This document shows, piece by piece, positions 50,579-61,129 of a stretch of 64,000 nucleotides of DNA. The translations under genes were made by a program, and so were the position numbers. Under the pieces are notes generated by a model. The model was not told the DNA's origin and searched no databases. It saw nothing but the letters and a program-made list of their open reading frames with translations. The first letter of the stretch is position 1, and each line of letters begins with the position of its first letter. Location of the stretch: NCBI GenBank assembly GCA_016617855.1, contig JAECUM010001808.1:80258-144257 (forward strand). Direction: 5' to 3'. This stretch comes from Megalonaias nervosa (taxonomy: Eukaryota > Mollusca > Bivalvia > Unionida > Unionidae).

Positions 50579-51050
50579 AGAGTCGAAAATTGTCATTACA
50601 TGCCCTGTTTTTTTCTAAGCTATAATAAAGGTGCTAGGTATACTTGTGCGTAGAATTTGGTCTAATTTATAGTAAATACAGTTTACATTGTGATATTTCG
50701 ATCGGATATATTTTGGTATAATACGAACTGAACTGTGTTAATTGTGACAACGGTGTTTTATCCTTGTGTAAAATGCCATAGGCATGTCAAGCCTCGCCAA
50801 CTTGCTTTGTCTTGTAATAAATGCGGGAAATGGCAAGATAGCATCTGCTGCGATACAGCTAAGTGCAATGATTCATTGTCTTTTTTTTTCAATTCCGTCT
50901 GTCAGTCTTCCTTTCTTAAATATTTATTTATTTATTTATTTAATTCTGAATTTCTGAGTTGAACTTATTGAGTAGCATAGATTTGGCTCGTATATTCATA
51001 CATTTTAGATATAAAAAAGATACACATAAAATGATTATATTCCATCAAAC

Positions 51051-51340
51051 CAGTGGCGTACTGTGGGGAGTGCGGGGGAGGGGCGGTCCGCCCCTGGTGA
51101 CAGCCAGAAGGGGAGTGGATGCCATCGAAAGAGTTGAGATACCAGTAAAAGTTTTCAAACTAAATGAAAAATTCGCCAAAGTCAAAGTTATTTCCAATTT
51201 GCTTATGACAGCACTGTACAGTTTAAAAATCTAATTGCAAACATAACATATTTTTCTGTGTGTTTACATTTTAAAATTATTTGTGGGGGTGCCAAAGGAA
51301 GGATCCGCCCCGGGTGCCTAACAATTTAAGTACGCCCCTG
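51051..51340. mobile_element. Older hAT-like MITE
   Basis: Ends CAGTGGCGTACTGTGG and, inverted, CAGGGGCGTACTTAAA. Flanking 8-mers CATCAAAC and CATTAAGC match at 6 of 8, so the insertion is older. G-rich 'GGCGGTCCGCCCC' lies inside. The 91-codon frame over it is spurious. Confidence 0.65.
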
Positions 51341-51349
51341 CATTAAGCA

Positions 51350-53300
51350 TATCAACTTCATAGAGTTCTAGAATTTCTTTATTTTTTAGAACGCAATGTA
51401 AATAATTAAATATCGAATAAGTTAACGATTAGCAAAAATTCCTACTAATTTCGATATTTCAGACTGACACCAAATTTGTTTGTATTAATTGTGAATTATT
51501 AAACATTTGACTTATATATTATGTTCTGTAGCCTCAAAGGTATTTTAGTTCTCAATTAATTATTACTGAGCATAAAGTTAGTACCGAAATCTTCTTTGCA
51601 ATAAATCAATACTACGATTACAGATCCATAAAAATTCTTAATAATATTTAACTTTCCAAACACAATATATATTTTATGATTAGTAGATATAATAAAAAGA
51701 ATACAAAAATGTTTGAAATGCTTCGACATGGAATTAAATTGTTTATAAAATAAATAAAATCGAATGGCTTAAAACATTCAAATTATTCCACTGGGGCTTT
51801 AAAAGAAAATCTTTAAAACGTAGTACGTAATTTCTCTTGCCTGTAGGAAATGGAAGGCTAACGCTGTGAAGTCTTGAACCAAACTATTACCAAAGACTTA
51901 GTGGTTTCACATTACTGACATCTCGGGCAGCGAGGATGTGAATTCGCCCCCATATAAGGGTATACTGGACTCGCCCCTGCGCTTCGGAGTTAAGAAAAAT
52001 TACAAGACCTGTTTCGGAAGATTTACGAAAACATGCGAACTTGTATGATTAGCACCTTCCATTTTCAATAAATGGCCCTGTTGTTTGGAAGCTCAAGACT
52101 TCAGAGTTCATGACCATCGCAAAATCTTTTTTTTTTTTTTCTTGTCCCGTAAGTATATAAAAATTCGTCTAGCCAGCATCCTAAACAATTACTGAATCGG
52201 CAGTCACTGAGGCAACATCATAATTTATTGAATCAGCCTGGTATGATATCTTGTATCATGTTACTGAATTAGCTAACTTGGAACACCGGATGGATTTTTG
52301 CATACAATGTTAGACGTATTGCTGTATTTAAGCAACAATCACAGTCTTTATTAAAATGATACAAATTTTAGTTACAACAAGAAAAAATGCATTTTGTAAA
52401 ACTTCAATGAAAATTCAATCTTCACATGTATATTAAGTATATAAATTTGTGTAGATCATTTATCCATGGTGCTCAATATACCGATTACCAATAAAAAATA
52501 AAAGACCATGAACTTTTCTTTTACAAACTAATTTTTTTTTCTTCGAAGTTGGCATTCCGTTCCTTGGATAAATGCATAGTATTCGATCACTTTGGTCCTT
52601 AACGAGGTAGGAATGACACAAGCCATTAAGTACCTTTCTGTTTCTTACTTGTATACTATAGCTAGTGTATCATTTTAACAGAGTTATATTGATTTGTTAG
52701 AAAGAGTGATAATTCCTATGTTACTAGAACTGCAACGTATTTTTCTTCTTTTAATTATATATCATAAACGAACTTATTTCTTTAACCTTTAACATTGTTA
52801 ATGTTAACCTCCAGTTTAAATTCTCACAATATGCATGCATCGACGCGTGCTTCTTTTGTGTGTAAAATTTGTATGGCTCACCCAGTGGGCTTCGTTGTAT
52901 TTGACTGATCTTGTGTCTAGAACAAAAAGCTTACTGACCCTGTTGCATTATTATATGATCATATTAAATTAAGCAGAATTGTCATTAGGGTCGAAATATT
53001 CGGACTGAATTGTCTTTGGGGTTGAAATGTAGCAGCAGAGAGGGTGAACCCTACAATTAGTTTTCGAACCAAAAGATTTAAACATGAAAATCATACTAAA
53101 TAAGGCAAAAAATATAGGGTCAATAACACTAAACCAGAACCTCTAACCGAATTGAGATTCTCGCTACGGGGGTTATTTACGCTGTTGCTCGCTCGTGACA
53201 TCTCTGTTTGTAAATGCTGTGCGTGTTCGTTTATGTGCTCGTGCGCGTCATTTTGTCAGTCCACCCTCTCTGCTGCTGTAATTAAACCAATGCGTTATAT
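51350..53300. other. Left flank of the Maverick-like module
   Basis: AT-rich, no gene. AGCAGCAGAGAGGGTG at 53031-53046 is inverted at 53264-53279 (CACCCTCTCTGCTGCT), about 230 bp apart. It may mark a regulatory region or an old element end just before the first viral gene. The true left boundary of the element is not resolved. Confidence 0.4.
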
Positions 53301-53305
53301 CAATA

Positions 53306-54539
53306 ATGATTGGTGAAGCTCACTCAGCTAGATTAGCTCGAGAGCGACTAGAAGCAATCAAGAAATATCTACCTGTCCGTGATTCTGTCAGATAAAAATT
53401 ACAAGCGCGTCAACAAACACAAGAAGAATTTATGGAATCCGCAGAACAATTATTTAAACCTATCACGAAGACTACTGAAGGTATTCTTCCTGTGTTTAAA
53501 AAAAAAAAAAAAAAAAAAAAACAGTGGAGCAAACTGAAAAAATAGCGGAGCGAACTAAAAAAACAAAAAAAAATTCTACGAGAACTTCCTGCCGAAATAG
53601 CTGCTGCTCAACCAACCGGAGAAATAGATCAAGCAGAAGGTACTCAGCAAGAATCAGGGGTTATATTATCTGATAAATTTAATGAGGGTTTTGTTGATAA
53701 TGTCGTAAAGATTTATAACGTAGATAAATTAGCTGAAACTGCTTTGTTAACTTATGATGAACAAAAAAAAAATTCTTAAACCTGAGTATGCTGACAATAT
53801 TATAGGTCGCGAGAAATGGTACAAATGGATTTTTTGTTTACGTTTTAATGTTGATCGAGTTCGAACTAACGATTCGAGATATATTGCTTATATTACATCT
53901 ATAAATGCAATGACGTCGGCTCTTCAGGAAATACAACAACAACAACAACCAGAAAGATCAGTAGATGAATATTTTAGATCTCATAAGAGCATTAAGGCTA
54001 TCCAAAATCCATCCCGGACGATGACTATTGCATCAGGTTATGAACTCAGGGATAAATATTTAAAACTCGAGTATGTTAAAGATTTTAAACTTGATGATTG
54101 GATTGTTTCTGTATATCTCGTTTCTAGAAATCTCGAAGTAATAAAAGATATTGATGATTTTAATGTGTTCAAGCAAAATGTAATGGGACAAATAAAATCC
54201 CTTAAGGAGAAAAAACCTAGCGAACCAACTTCACCTGGCGAATGAACTCCACCTAGAGAATCTAGAGAATCAACTCCATCCCGAGGTTTTATTGATTATG
54301 TTTCATCTTTTGGTAAAGGCAAAACCGGAAGTGGTCTTGTTACTTGTCCTAAGAACGTCCTTCCTGACGTGGACAGATTAGAAATTTTGATTGGTGGGAA
54401 ACGAGCTGGCAATAATTCTCCCGAAATTACCAATGAAGTCTCATCAATTTGTCAACGATTGTTCACCGGCGGTATTATGGATATTAACGTGTATCGGTCC
54501 CTCATCGATGAAACCACTGTTGATTATTACAGCGATTAA
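53306..54539 (+). pseudogene. Conserved Maverick protein of unknown function
   Basis: ATG at 53306 begins a Lys/Glu/Gln-rich N-terminus. A TAA at 53393 and frame changes at three A-runs (53498-53521, 24 A; 53557-53573; 53763-53772, 10 A) break it. The last frame, open from 53754, has 'REKWYKWIF' and 'EYVKDFKLDDWIVS', meets a TGA at 54243, and continues to TAA at 54537 with 'VDRLEILIGGKRAGNN' and 'NEVSSICQRLF'. That last block resembles the C-terminal block of an unnamed protein common next to Maverick capsid genes in invertebrates. It leads the plus-strand module; role unknown, possibly virion-associated. Confidence 0.6.
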
Positions 54540-54558
54540 ACAGTAGATATTATAATAG

Positions 54559-55023
54559 ATGATCATACATGCTGGCTTTCGTAAACCATCCATGGTCAGG
54601 GTGATAAATTCAAGATTACCTGTATACCAGACATTTTACGGAGATGGACTCGGCGATGTCATTCAGGGTTTATTTTCGAGGATATCCCCAAAAGCAATAC
54701 CGATCGCAAAGCAGCTGGGAATGAAAGCTATTGACGTTATTCGTGAAAAAGGTATTAGCGCTGCTGGTGACGCCGCCGGTAAAGCATTTTCTGCAATCAA
54801 GGATAGACTAGCACGATTAGTACGACGACCACAAATAGTCCGACCTCCACCAGTAAAATTACCCAGCACCAAAGTGATGCCTGGAAGTGTTAGTAAAATA
54901 ATAAATCAAGCTGCAAATCAAATACTAGCATAGCCAGCCGATGAAAAGGAAAAAAACGTAGTAGCAAATCTGATAGCGGGAAGTGGCCTCACTTCCCGAA
55001 GTGGTCTTCGTATTAGACGATGA
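54559..55023 (+). pseudogene. Minor capsid-like protein (pVI-like, small)
   Basis: ATG at 54559; 'YGDGLGDVIQGLFSRI' followed by amphipathic, Ala/Gly-rich helices ('AAGDAAGKAFSAIKDRL') and a Pro/Arg-rich stretch. A TAG at 54931 interrupts the frame. The same frame continues with 'NLIAGSGLTSRSGLRIRR' to TGA at 55021, which overlaps the ATG of the capsid gene by ATGA. Gly-rich 'G.GLGD' helical proteins of this size sit beside capsid genes in Mavericks and recall adenovirus membrane-lytic or cementing proteins. Function by analogy only. Confidence 0.55.
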
Positions 55024-56441
55024 CCAATAACATAAATATGTTCAAACGCATGCCTGATACCGCATTTGACATTGCTGCGCCAGTTTCCAAGGATGGGTCT
55101 GTACGCGATTATCAGTATTATTCTTACGACGCACGACAGCCAGATCAGCGTGGACGAGTCGAATTACAAGTTCAAGATACAAGTAGATATTTCTTACCCG
55201 CTTAAGCATTTATTGAAGTAGAAGGTGAAATTTTTAAAACAGATAATACCGAATACGGAGCTAATATCAATGATGGTTTTGTTAATAATAGTATCATGGC
55301 GTTGTTCGACAGTGCCACATACATGATCGACGGAAGAAATATTGAATCAAAAAGATGTTGACGTTGCTACGACGATACTTGGTCTTGCAAGATACAGTGA
55401 CGATTATACAAGATCAGCTGGTCCATCAATGATGTTTGCCAAAGACGGTTCTAACGAAGCCGACAACAGACAGTATCTTTTGGTACAAACACCGCGTGAT
55501 ACTGCATCTAATCCGCAACCAGCTGGAATGATAGCCCGACCCGCTAATCCATTTTCGATATTGCAAAGTGTTAACCAAAATTTCAACTTGGGATATATAA
55601 CACGTCAAAAAATGTTGCAGGGTACACGTAGAAGATTTTCTTGCGCGATTCCATTATCACATATTTTTGGATTCTGCATACTCGTTAGAAAATTTATTTT
55701 TGGAGCCAAACATACAATTGTGCTCGTACGAAAAGCAAACGACGATGATGCAATATGGCGATCCGCCGGTGATGCTGGTAAGGTAGTTCTGACAAAGCTT
55801 TCACTGTGGATGCCAGTAATGATTCCAGCAATACCTGAAGAACAGCGACCGCTTTCTTTCATGGACAGCGGCGGCAGGACGGCGCTATCATGTTAACAAC
55901 AACCACAGATGCTGTTCAAAGCACAATTAATGGTTTATTTACATGGCAGATAGCATCATAACAGGGTATCTCTGCACCGCGATATATATTCGTTGTGCTT
56001 CAAAATACTGCACGAGTAAATGATCAAACGCGTAGCGCAATGATATTTGACAAACTCGGTGTCACTGAAGTGTCGCTGAGAATAAATGGACATCAGGAAC
56101 CATCGGAGGATATTTTGTTGAATTTTGAGCAAAATCATTTGGAGCGTGCATATCATCGATTGATGTCGTTTATGGGGCGTGTTCAAAATGTTGATACTGG
56201 TTTACAAATATCACAGCAAGATTTTATAACGTTGTACCCGATTTATTACTTTTCGCTGGAACATTTGGATTTGTATAGACAGTCCGTCGTTGACATACAT
56301 TTTCGAGCTCGTGTTAACAGAGATGCTGAAGAAATTCCTAATTACAGAGCAATCGCCGTTATACTCAGCGATAAATTAATGTTACTTGAAGGTGTTGATG
56401 GTCGCATGAGAGTCGTTGATGCTCCAGTAGAAAATATGTAA
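55020..56441 (+). pseudogene. Major capsid protein, double jelly-roll type
   Basis: Recognised by blocks shared with Maverick capsid proteins (the PY/F54H12.2-like family): an N-terminal 'DTAFDIAAPVSKDGSVRDY', 'ALFDSATYMIDGRNIE', 'PLSHIFGFC' then 'IFGAKHTIVLVRK', 'VVLTKLSLWMPV', 'APRYIFVVLQNT' and a C-terminal 'FITLYPIYYFSLEH'. These proteins form the hexon-like trimers of the virion shell. About 470 codons, the usual size. Breaks: TAA at 55203, frameshift in the A5 run near 55349-55353, a second, compensating shift near 55865-55885, and TAA at 55959. The last third (from 55962) is open to 56441. Start ATG overlaps the previous gene's stop. Confidence 0.85.
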
Positions 56442-56473
56442 GTGTTAATTTAGAAGTCAGAAATATATCATAA

Positions 56474-56935
56474 ATGTTATATCATCATGTTAGTGTCAGT
56501 CTGACTCCTAGTCAGATTAAAAGACTTCAGTCAGCATCAGCGAAGCGATGTGTAACAAAAATATCATTAAAACAAGAACAAATGAGCGGTGCAAATAAAT
56601 TATCGTTGACCGAACGTCAGTTTAAGAAATTCAACGAATCAAAACAATCCAACAAAGGAATGCGAGTAAATCTTTCTGCGGGCGCGATCAAAGACACTAT
56701 TAAAACCGGAGGAATATTTCCACTTCTCGCAGCTATCCCAGCGTTAATAGCTGCTGCCGCACCAGCTGTTGCAAAAGCTGCTGCGTTAGGTGCAGTTGGG
56801 ACAGCTGCTGGAATGGCATTAAAGAAAGCTACAAGGAAAGGATTAAAAAAAAGAAGACGATCCCGAACGGGTCTAGGTCTGAGACTTCCAGGGTCTCGAT
56901 ACGGAAAAGGATTAAGACTTCCAGGGACTCGCTGA
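56474..56935 (+). CDS. Basic virion protein, pX/pVI-like (intact)
   Basis: 153 codons with no break. The N-terminal third has the conserved Maverick pattern 'SLTPSQIKRLQSA', 'MSGANKLSLTERQFKKF', 'KGMRVNLSAGAIKDTIK'. A hydrophobic Ala-rich segment follows (residues about 78-110, 'FPLLAAIPALIAAAAPAVAK'), then a very basic stretch 'KKRRRSR' and a C-terminus with two 'GLRLPGxR' repeats. A membrane-active or DNA-bridging core protein under the vertex is the likely role, by analogy with adenovirus pVI and pX; 'GLGLR'-like sites could be protease targets. It lies between capsid and protease, 32 bp after the capsid gene. Confidence 0.72.
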   Translation: MLYHHVSVSLTPSQIKRLQSASAKRCVTKISLKQEQMSGANKLSLTERQFKKFNESKQSNKGMRVNLSAGAIKDTIKTGGIFPLLAAIPALIAAAAPAVAKAAALGAVGTAAGMALKKATRKGLKKRRRSRTGLGLRLPGSRYGKGLRLPGTR

Positions 56936-56985
56936 TTTTCCCGAGGTCTAACTTTGATTTACTCGATGATGCTAAGCAAGTAAAT

Positions 56986-57358
56986 ATGAAATATTTCATA
57001 GGTGTTTTTATGCGTGATCAATTACCGAAAAATCCAAATCTGATTGAAACAGGTATTATTGATCTCGATAAAAGCTCTGGTCGTGGCACTCACTGGGTTG
57101 CGTACGCGATTGATCCACGTGGAATTATTTATTTCGATTCGTATGGGTTGGCGCCACCAAAAGAATTTTTAAAATATATTGACAGACTTCAAAGTATTCC
57201 AATCTGGTATTCAACGCTACCAACACAAAAAAATAACCGACCCGCCGATATGTGGCCGTGAAGCACTGGCGGTACTTGATGCTGTATCGAGATCAGCGAA
57301 ACCACCTCATAAGGCTCTACACAAATATACGAGTGCCATGACAGCGTCATGGATTTAA
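56986..57358 (+). pseudogene. Adenain-type maturation cysteine protease
   Basis: The frame from ATG 56986 reads 'YFIGVFMRDQLP', then 'GRGTHWVAYAID' with the catalytic histidine and 'IIYFDSYGLAPPKEF' with the acidic residue, as in adenovirus and Maverick PRO (C5-like, Ulp1 fold). It stops at TGA 57259, just past a 7-A run (57227-57233). One frame over, 'PICGREALAVL' carries the catalytic cysteine at codon 57251 and runs to TAA at 57356. The His-Asp-Cys triad is therefore all present but split by a frameshift. Size about 124 codons, slightly short for the family. It would cleave the minor capsid and core proteins encoded next to it. Confidence 0.82.
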
Positions 57359-57376
57359 ATAATCGCTAATCATATA

Positions 57377-58360
57377 ATGGTAGATATTTACGGAAGATCA
57401 GCTAAAACCAAACCTCAACAAGCACCAGGTGAAGACTTACTCAAGCGAATAACAAGGCAGATCAATGATGAATTATCTGACCTGCTCAATCTTGCCAACG
57501 TTGATCCAAACGAACTTGTTGTATTTCAAAACCATGAAGGAACATTGAAGACGAGTAATATTTCAATCAATGATATTATTATTCGTAGTCGATTATCGCG
57601 AGAAGGTCTTATTGCTGTATACGACAGAGAGGGCAAACTTGTTCATAGTGGTATTACTGCGGTGTCGATCAATGATAGGTTGTTAACATTCGGTGATACC
57701 ATGCACGGCGTTCTCAATATGAATAATAATAAAATTAATAACGTAGGAAAACCGACGGATAATCTCGACGCTGCAACGAAGAAATATGTCGAAGATAAGG
57801 AAATTCACGTGACATCTTCGTTAGCTACCATCAACGATGGAATGACCACACTCAAAACTGATTTTACTAATCAAGTACAACTGTTTCTGAATTTCCGCAG
57901 AAACGTAAACAGAACCATTAATGAATTTTTTTGGAAGTCCACCAACCGTTAATATAAGTCTCACCGATATAAATGCAAGAATCAACGATATTATCAGTGG
58001 AATTCCTAGTATCGTTCAAAAAACCAATCTGATTAAAATTCCACACAAACAAATTAGCAATATCATGTACACAGTATCATCAGGATCATCAACATGGACA
58101 CCGAAAAATAACACTATCAAACATACCGCGGAAGTAACTGGCGTGTACAGGCTGTCCGTGTTCAGCTCTGCAAAATTCAGGATATTTACTACATTTCCAT
58201 GGCGTCATTGAACCGATGCTTTTCTGGAACTGTGTCTATTATATTAAATAAAGATAACGAAGAAATATTTATACTGGAACCATCCGATAAAAAATTAACC
58301 TCGGCGTCCTACTGGTGGTGCATAGAACTTGTAGCTGAAACACCACAATTAATTACTTAA
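57377..58360 (+). pseudogene. Fibre-like host-attachment protein
   Basis: ATG at 57377. Residues about 110-140 contain the tail-fibre motif 'MHGVLNMNNNKINNVGKP' followed by 'DAATKKYVED', widespread in phage and Maverick fibres, then a helical stretch. A frameshift in a 7-T run (57926-57932) moves the frame. 'NISLTDINARINDII' and 'YTVSSGSSTWTPKNN' follow, then a second shift near 58190 restores the first frame for the end ('SASYWWCIELVAETPQ', TAA at 58358), a likely beta-sandwich head. Total about 328 codons. It would sit on penton vertices and bind host cells; receptor unknown. Confidence 0.7.
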
Positions 58361-58369
58361 TGCAGTATA

Positions 58370-58848
58370 ATGATAGACGTTCAGCGATACAGGTACGATC
58401 AAGTAATAACATGGCAGAATAAATTAAAAACCATCATTGATGATTATACAGCAAAAATAAAGAAATATCGTAGACGTGCGGTTGTCGTTGATATCATCGT
58501 TTATTTGGTTTCCGCGACTGTTGCTGGAACCGGCGTAGTATTATCAACGTTGACGATGACAGCGCCGATCGTTGTAACTATGATTGTCTCATCGTCAACT
58601 ACGATCGCTGGAATATTCAATATTATCGCGAAAAAGGTAGGTACGTGCACGAATGGAAAATTGAACGAGTACAAGATGAAATTACATACTGCAACTGTAG
58701 CGTATTCAAAATTATTGTGATGATTTCTTCGTCGCTCAACGATGGAATAATATCTGATGAAGAATTCAGTATTATAATAAAGATCTACAATGAAGTATTT
58801 ACCACGGGTGATTTGATCACGGAAATAAATAATTTAGAGCAACAATAA
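58370..58848 (+). pseudogene. Two-helix membrane protein of Maverick type
   Basis: ATG at 58370: 'YDQVITWQNKLKTIIDDY', basic residues, then two hydrophobic helices 'VVDIIVYLVSATVAGTGVV' and 'APIVVTMIVSSSTTIAGIF' (residues about 40-85). A shift at the A-run near 58710 puts the tail in another frame: 'SSLNDGIISDEEFSIIIKIY' to TAA after 'NNLEQQ' at 58846. Similar short coiled-coil/two-TM proteins follow the fibre gene in invertebrate Mavericks. Function unknown; a membrane or holin-like role is a guess. It starts 10 bp after the fibre gene and ends 7 bp before the next. Confidence 0.6.
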
Positions 58849-58855
58849 TATAATT

Positions 58856-59173
58856 ATGACAACAAAATTTACATTATCAGATAAAATATCTGTCGATGAT
58901 GTAATTGATACAATTAAATCGATTTATGAATATTTTGAAGCAACTTTTACTTTGGATGATAATACAGGAGATTATATTATAAAATATCCTGAATGGCCAA
59001 AATCAGATTTTATTATCGATGAACGCTGGAGAAATTATCATCATTCCGGTGTAGGAATTGGTGGTCCAGATGTTAAAATCGTGGATGAACACACTGAGAT
59101 GCTAAAATTTCATGTATGGAGTGTCAACGGTTGGTTTGAAGATTTTGAAAAATCAATTAATAGTTCAAAATAA
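58856..59173 (+). CDS. Small acidic protein, unknown (intact)
   Basis: 105 codons, no break, acidic, with Trp/Tyr-rich blocks: 'DVIDTIKSIYEYFEATF', 'IIKYPEWPKSDFIIDERW', 'GVGIGGPDVKIVDE', 'FHVWSVNGWFEDF'. No signal peptide or membrane helix. It is packed between the membrane-protein gene and the penton gene (5-7 bp gaps), so it belongs to the same late unit. I do not recognise the family. Confidence 0.55.
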   Translation: MTTKFTLSDKISVDDVIDTIKSIYEYFEATFTLDDNTGDYIIKYPEWPKSDFIIDERWRNYHHSGVGIGGPDVKIVDEHTEMLKFHVWSVNGWFEDFEKSINSSK

Positions 59174-59178
59174 TAATA

Positions 59179-59826
59179 ATGACATCACAGGAATTATTAA
59201 AACAGATCGTCACTAATACTGCTCCGGTAAGAACCACAATGATATCAGCGAGTTCAGCTAATCCTGAATTCAGTTTTAATTTTCCGACCGCAATTTCCGC
59301 AAGCGAAATAGCATTAGCGCAATTACGGGTTTATTATAGTTTGCCAAATATTAGGTCAAAATCGTTTGGTGGACTACAACCGAATAATTCATTAGTATTT
59401 GCAAATAAAAACAAACCCGATGGAACACCAGATTGGCAAGTAGTCAGTATTCCAACGGGCAGTTATCAAATAGAACAGATCAATGAAGAATTCCAGCGCA
59501 GGATTAAATCCATAACAGGTAAAGAATCAAAGATTACCATTGCTGTTCATGAGCCAACACTGTCTTCGGCCGTTGAAATATTATCACCGGATTACGCCGT
59601 AAATATTTATCAGTCTTCGATTAGATCTGTGTTAGGTTGGCCAGAGATTCCACCGCAGGAGTCGTTGACGTTGCCACCAGAACCACACCAAGATGAATTT
59701 CTCACTACGGAGCAAAAATTCATCAAAATTCCGGAACACCGAAGTTATGAACCGTGGATTATTCGTGACAGAAGTGACATAGGAAGTTCAGAATACACTA
59801 TGTTACTTGCAAATAATGTAATTTGA
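59179..59826 (+). CDS. Penton-like minor capsid protein, N-terminal part
   Basis: 215 codons. 'TTMISASSANPEFSFNFPTA' to 'ALAQLRVYYSLPNI', then 'VVSIPTGSYQIEQINEEFQ' and 'YQSSIRSVLGWPE', follow the block order of the first jelly-roll strands of Maverick penton proteins. In relatives, the blocks 'VNI', 'CDxIxGSY' and 'LTDQxGxLLxLR' come soon after 'SVLGW'; here they are in the next open frame (59943-60521). The gene thus ends early after an unrelated-looking tail. Role: pentamer at capsid vertices, holding the fibre. Confidence 0.65.
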   Translation: MTSQELLKQIVTNTAPVRTTMISASSANPEFSFNFPTAISASEIALAQLRVYYSLPNIRSKSFGGLQPNNSLVFANKNKPDGTPDWQVVSIPTGSYQIEQINEEFQRRIKSITGKESKITIAVHEPTLSSAVEILSPDYAVNIYQSSIRSVLGWPEIPPQESLTLPPEPHQDEFLTTEQKFIKIPEHRSYEPWIIRDRSDIGSSEYTMLLANNVI

Positions 59827-59942
59827 TTAGTAATAGATAAATTTAATCGGATGTTTGTTGATGTTAAAAATTTATTCGTTGATTTGATACAAAAATATAC
59901 AACGAGGATGTAAAAAGAAACATCATAGAATCAGTCCAACAT

Positions 59943-60521
59943 ATGAATCAATTATTAATTAATATTGAGTATGTTAAACGTGCTATAGCCGAAAATTTAC
60001 GTGAAGAACATAAGTATGATCACAATAGATTGTTGCGTGCTGAAATTAGGTATGAAAAATATTATAAAGAATTTCTTAAAATCAATGAATTAAAACCTTC
60101 GGTCGTTAATTTTGTCATGGAAAACTTTCCCAAGGTTCTGGATTCATGGAGAAAGGTAACCCCAACACCGAATATCCTCCGATACAACAACGATCCGTAC
60201 TCGGGTGGTCGTCATGTATCACCGGGCATCGTTAATATCACATCAACGATCGCGGTCAATCTAGTATGTGATGTTATCGGCGGTAGTTATCAAGTTGACA
60301 CTGAAAAATCCAACCAAGCCCAACAAGGATACATTCTGTATTCATTTACACCTCAGGTCCCATCAGGTTATTTGATTGTATCAGAACCAATCAATGTTGT
60401 TTATCTAAAATGTCATAATCCACTCTTATCGCGGATACATTTCAAACTTACTGACCAGACTGGCCACTTGCTCGATCTCAGGTCAGAGACGTTAAATATA
60501 AACCTGTATGTAAGATCGTAG
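59943..60521 (+). pseudogene. Penton-like C-terminal part fused to a helical segment
   Basis: 192 codons. The first about 75 are helical and charged ('MNQLLINIEYVKRAIAENLR', 'HNRLLRAEIRYEKYYKEF'). The rest ('GIVNITSTIAVNLVCDVIGG', 'YILYSFTPQVPSGYLI', 'PINVVYLKC', 'FKLTDQTGHLLDLRSET') matches the C-terminal half of Maverick pentons. About 300-450 bp appear to have been inserted into the penton gene, leaving N- and C-terminal halves in different frames. The frame is open upstream to a stop at 59880. Either a split pseudogene or a genuinely two-gene penton. Confidence 0.55.
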
Positions 60522-60546
60522 ATCTCACGCTCATAGAGGGTCATCG

Positions 60547-60563
60547 CCGTAACATAGTTACGG
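60547..60563. terminator. Perfect 7+3+7 hairpin after the penton gene
   Basis: CCGTAAC, loop ATA, GTTACGG. It lies 26 bp past the penton stop, between convergent gene sets, where a transcript 3' end would be expected. Confidence 0.5.
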
Positions 60564-60592
60564 AAAACACCAAGCAAAAACAAAAAATATCC

Positions 60593-60609
60593 CCTTGACA
60601 ACGTCAAGG
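60593..60609. terminator. Perfect 7+3+7 hairpin, copy 1 of CCTTGACAACGTCAAGG
   Basis: The identical 17-mer occurs at 62708-62724, and a close variant at 62820-62834. Followed by a second half-site GTCAAGG (60615-60621). The position between convergent genes suggests transcript ends or a protein-binding site. Confidence 0.5.
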
Positions 60610-60670
60610 ACTAAGTCAAGGATAAAATATTTTTTTTTTACCCTGTGATTTTATCAGGATCGGAAATGAA

Positions 60671-61108
60671 TTATCCTGGTACAACACTATTAGTTTCGTT
60701 GTCAACGTCACTATGATCAGAGTCACAGTCGTCCTTATCTTTAGCCAGTAACTCTTCCTTCATCGACATAATATCTCTCAGCTGTTTAATACGAGCGTGT
60801 ACAATTCTTTTCGTTTCGAATTCGTGAGATAATTCTGACCTAACCTTTTAGATTGAACGTGAAAGAGGAACAAGTAATTTCACTTGCGTATCCGTGATTG
60901 CTGCCAGCGATTGTAACATCGCCTGCTGGATCAACTTTATGAATCTAAAATCGGAGTTCAGCGTATATCTACCCTCTGACTTCCGAAATTGTAATGATTC
61001 AAAATCACTCATTATTTTTTCAGGATTAAGCTCATCAGATATTTTTATACCGCTGTGTTGTAATTGCTTAATAGCAGCAATAATTGATGTGATGTTTTCG
61101 TGGTTCAT
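60671..61108 (-). pseudogene. Unknown helical protein with acidic tail
   Basis: Minus strand, ATG at 61108: 'NITSIIAAIKQLQHSGIKIS', 'SDFRFIKLIQQAMLQSLAAI'. A TAA at 60848 interrupts the frame. It then stays open for 58 more codons with 'FETKRIVHARIKQLRDIM' and a very acidic tail 'KDDCDSDHSDVDNE' to TAA at 60671. The charge pattern across the stop is continuous, so I treat it as one gene of about 145 codons. No family recognised. Convergent with the penton gene. Confidence 0.5.
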
Positions 61109-61129
61109 TATTTTTTATATTATAAATTA

